Part shown: positions 62,035 to 64,000 of the stretch, piece by piece | Layout of the letters: every line of letters begins with the position of its first letter | How positions within the stretch are numbered: the stretch's first letter is position 1 | From: Niabella soli DSM 19437 | GTDB taxonomy: Bacteria > Bacteroidota > Bacteroidia > Chitinophagales > Chitinophagaceae | Direction of reading: 5' to 3' | Assembly: GCF_000243115.2 (NCBI RefSeq) | Contig: NZ_CP007035.1 | Span: 1,798,001-1,862,000, forward strand | DNA length: 64,000 bases | Notes under the pieces: generated by a model | Database searches by the model: none | What the model saw: only the letters and a program-made list of their open reading frames with translations | What the model was told of the DNA's origin: nothing | Translations under genes and position numbers: made by a program

Positions 62035-64000
62035 ATGGCCAAAGTAAAAAATAACCCCCAGGATACCCCGCTGATGCAGCAGCATAAGGCGATTAAGCAG
62101 AAATACCCGGATGCAATACTCCTGTTTCGTGTGGGTGACTTCTATGAAACCTTTGGCCAGGACGCCGTCATAGCGTCCCAGGTGCTGGGCATTACGCTAA
62201 CCAAACGCAATAACGGGGCCGCCGCCTCGCTGGACCTTGCCGGTTTTCCGCACCATTCGCTGGATACTTATTTACACAAACTGGTGAAAGCGGGCTACCG
62301 GGTGGCGATCTGCGATCAGTTGGAAGATCCTAAACAAGCCAAGGGCATCGTAAAACGGGGTGTTACCGAAATGCTTACACCGGGCACGGCAGTGAACGAC
62401 AAACTGCTGGAGCATAAAAACAATAATTTTCTTGCAGGGATTCATTTTACCGATAACGATCAGTTCGGTCTTGCCTTTTTAGATCTTTCTACCGGCGCGT
62501 TTTTTATCGCCGAAGGCGACAAAGAATACGCGGATAAATTGCTGCAAAGCTTTAACCCGTCAGAAACAATCTTTCAACGGCATCAACAAAAAAGATATAA
62601 AGAATACTTTGGCGGTAAAACTTATATTTATACGTTAGACGAATGGATCTTTGACGTAACGTATGCACAGGATACCTTGCTAAAACATTTCCAGACACAT
62701 TCATTAAAAGGCTTTGGGATTGAAGGGCTGGAACTGGGCATTACTGCCGCAGGCGCATTGATCCACTACCTGAGAGATACCGAGCATCCGAATCTTCAGC
62801 ACATAACCGCCATTGAAAGCATCCGCAAAAATGATTTTCTGTGGATGGATAAGTTCACCATCCGTAATCTCGAACTGATGGGCGGCGGCCCTGATCAGCA
62901 TACCCTCATCAGTGTTTTGGATAACACCACCTCCCCCATGGGAGCGCGCTTATTAAAACGATGGATGATCTTTCCACTGATCGACATTCAAAAAATAAAC
63001 GAGCGGCTGGATGTTGTGGAACTGCTGATCAAAGAAACAGATCTTCGTCAATCTTTAATACAGGCGATCAAACAATGTGGAGATATAGAACGACTGGTAG
63101 CAAAGATCCCCACAAAAAAGATCAATCCCAGGGAAATATTACAACTCGCCAGGGGACTGCAACAGGTGGCTATTATCAAACAACTTTGCGAAGCCGAACA
63201 ACAAGGCTATTTGCAACAGGTGGGTGCTGCATTGGATCCCTGTCCTATAATTGCGGCGAAAATAAGTGCACAGATTATTGAAAACCCTCCGGCCTCAATA
63301 GCCAAAGGAGGAATGATCCAAACCGGCGTGCTGCCCGGGCTGGATGAATTAAGAACGATCTCTCAAAACGGGAAAGCCTACCTGGCCCAATTGCAGACCA
63401 AAGAGGCAGAACAGACGGGCATCAGCTCGCTTAAGATCGGGTTCAACAATGTATTTGGTTATTATCTTGAAGTAACCAATATTCATAAGGCAAAGGTTCC
63501 CGACAGTTGGATTCGCAAGCAGACCCTTACCAATGCGGAGCGCTACATCACCCCTGAATTAAAAGAATACGAAGAGAAAATTACCGGCGCCGAAGAAAAA
63601 ATACTGACGCTGGAACAACAGCTTTACGAGCAGTTGCTAAATGAATTGTTTACCTGGCTGGTCCCCATTCAAACGAACGGCAATCTTATCGCCGTGCTGG
63701 ATTGCCTTTGCTGCTTCGCACATAATGCGCTGCAGTATCAATATAAACGGCCCGTTGTTCATGAAGGCGCAGATTGGAGTGTAAAAGAAGCAAGACATCC
63801 CGTGATTGAGCGCAATCTGCCGGTGGGTGAGGCCTACATCAGCAATGACCTGGAACTGAATAAAACCGATCAGCAGATCATCATTCTTACCGGTCCGAAC
63901 ATGAGCGGTAAATCAGCACTGTTAAGACAAACAGCGCTGATCACCCTGATGGCGCATATGGGAAGTTTTGTTCCGGCAACTGAAGCCCATATTGCATTGA
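62035..64000 (+). CDS. mutS: DNA mismatch repair protein MutS, 5' part (runs off window)
   Basis: 655 residues are visible without a stop. Mismatch-recognition residues appear in FRVGDFYETF (F36, Y37, E38). Connector, lever and clamp domains follow (SLLKIGFNNVFGYYLEVTN-type segment near 470). The Walker A site TGPNMSGKSALLRQTALITLMAHMGSFVPA begins at about residue 619. The Walker B and dimer parts are outside. MutL is not in the window. Confidence 0.96.
   Translation, partial: MAKVKNNPQDTPLMQQHKAIKQKYPDAILLFRVGDFYETFGQDAVIASQVLGITLTKRNNGAAASLDLAGFPHHSLDTYLHKLVKAGYRVAICDQLEDPKQAKGIVKRGVTEMLTPGTAVNDKLLEHKNNNFLAGIHFTDNDQFGLAFLDLSTGAFFIAEGDKEYADKLLQSFNPSETIFQRHQQKRYKEYFGGKTYIYTLDEWIFDVTYAQDTLLKHFQTHSLKGFGIEGLELGITAAGALIHYLRDTEHPNLQHITAIESIRKNDFLWMDKFTIRNLELMGGGPDQHTLISVLDNTTSPMGARLLKRWMIFPLIDIQKINERLDVVELLIKETDLRQSLIQAIKQCGDIERLVAKIPTKKINPREILQLARGLQQVAIIKQLCEAEQQGYLQQVGAALDPCPIIAAKISAQIIENPPASIAKGGMIQTGVLPGLDELRTISQNGKAYLAQLQTKEAEQTGISSLKIGFNNVFGYYLEVTNIHKAKVPDSWIRKQTLTNAERYITPELKEYEEKITGAEEKILTLEQQLYEQLLNELFTWLVPIQTNGNLIAVLDCLCCFAHNALQYQYKRPVVHEGADWSVKEARHPVIERNLPVGEAYISNDLELNKTDQQIIILTGPNMSGKSALLRQTALITLMAHMGSFVPATEAHIAL

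Noticed and set aside
62961-63281. 106-aa frame inside mutS
   Set aside because: It lies in another frame of the conserved mutS coding sequence.

Overview
The window comes from a Bacteroidota chromosome, most likely the family Chitinophagaceae (inference; no 16S is present). Three things point there. Many genes are preceded by the phylum's promoter -7 element TAnnTTTG rather than a Shine-Dalgarno site. The gene content is typical: TonB-dependent BtuB under a cobalamin riboswitch, RNase Y, MarC, a TIGR01475-type UbiA and GatA. The contractile injection cluster is also of the Bacteroidota type.

Layout. 1-8807 (minus) is one operon-like block of an extracellular contractile injection system: DUF4255 protein, an unassigned 393-aa protein, sheath, two tail tubes, DUF5908 protein, LysM adaptor, VgrG-like spike, PAAR tip, gp25 and the start of a large baseplate protein cut by the window edge. 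9278-14530 holds a PL8 polysaccharide lyase, a small heat-shock protein, an SSB, a zinc-finger protein and an HTH protein. 14726-22069 holds a TolC/HlyD efflux pair, a CPBP protein, the B12 riboswitch with btuB, a Dph6-like PP-loop ATPase and marC. 22182-30829 holds tRNA-Arg, rny, an MFS exporter, rplS, tatA, gatA, a lytic transglycosylase and an ABC exporter pair. 31232-38616 holds pabB behind a very acidic protein, purA, rel, tRNA-Leu and tig. 40683-53920 (minus) is the S10-spc ribosomal protein cluster rpsJ to secY, then map. 54118-64000 holds a frameshifted LRR-TonB_C gene, a PI-PLC-like phosphodiesterase, def, a lipoprotein, ruvX, a UbiA prenyltransferase, a SpoU-type methyltransferase, a SAM methyltransferase, an outer membrane barrel protein and the 5' part of mutS.

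The most unusual feature is in the spacers. At more than twenty intergenic sites, including about ten inside the ribosomal operon, the DNA consists of degenerate 7-, 8- or 9-nt words repeated in tandem. Often one strand's words form a left arm and their reverse complements form the right arm, giving long imperfect hairpins. Each site has its own word family, but the architecture is shared. Some arrays run into stop codons of neighbouring genes. A second regularity is that six genes (tolC, hlyD, def, the UbiA gene, the SpoU-type gene, mutS) have TAnnTTTG ending only 4-6 nt before the ATG, which predicts leaderless mRNAs.
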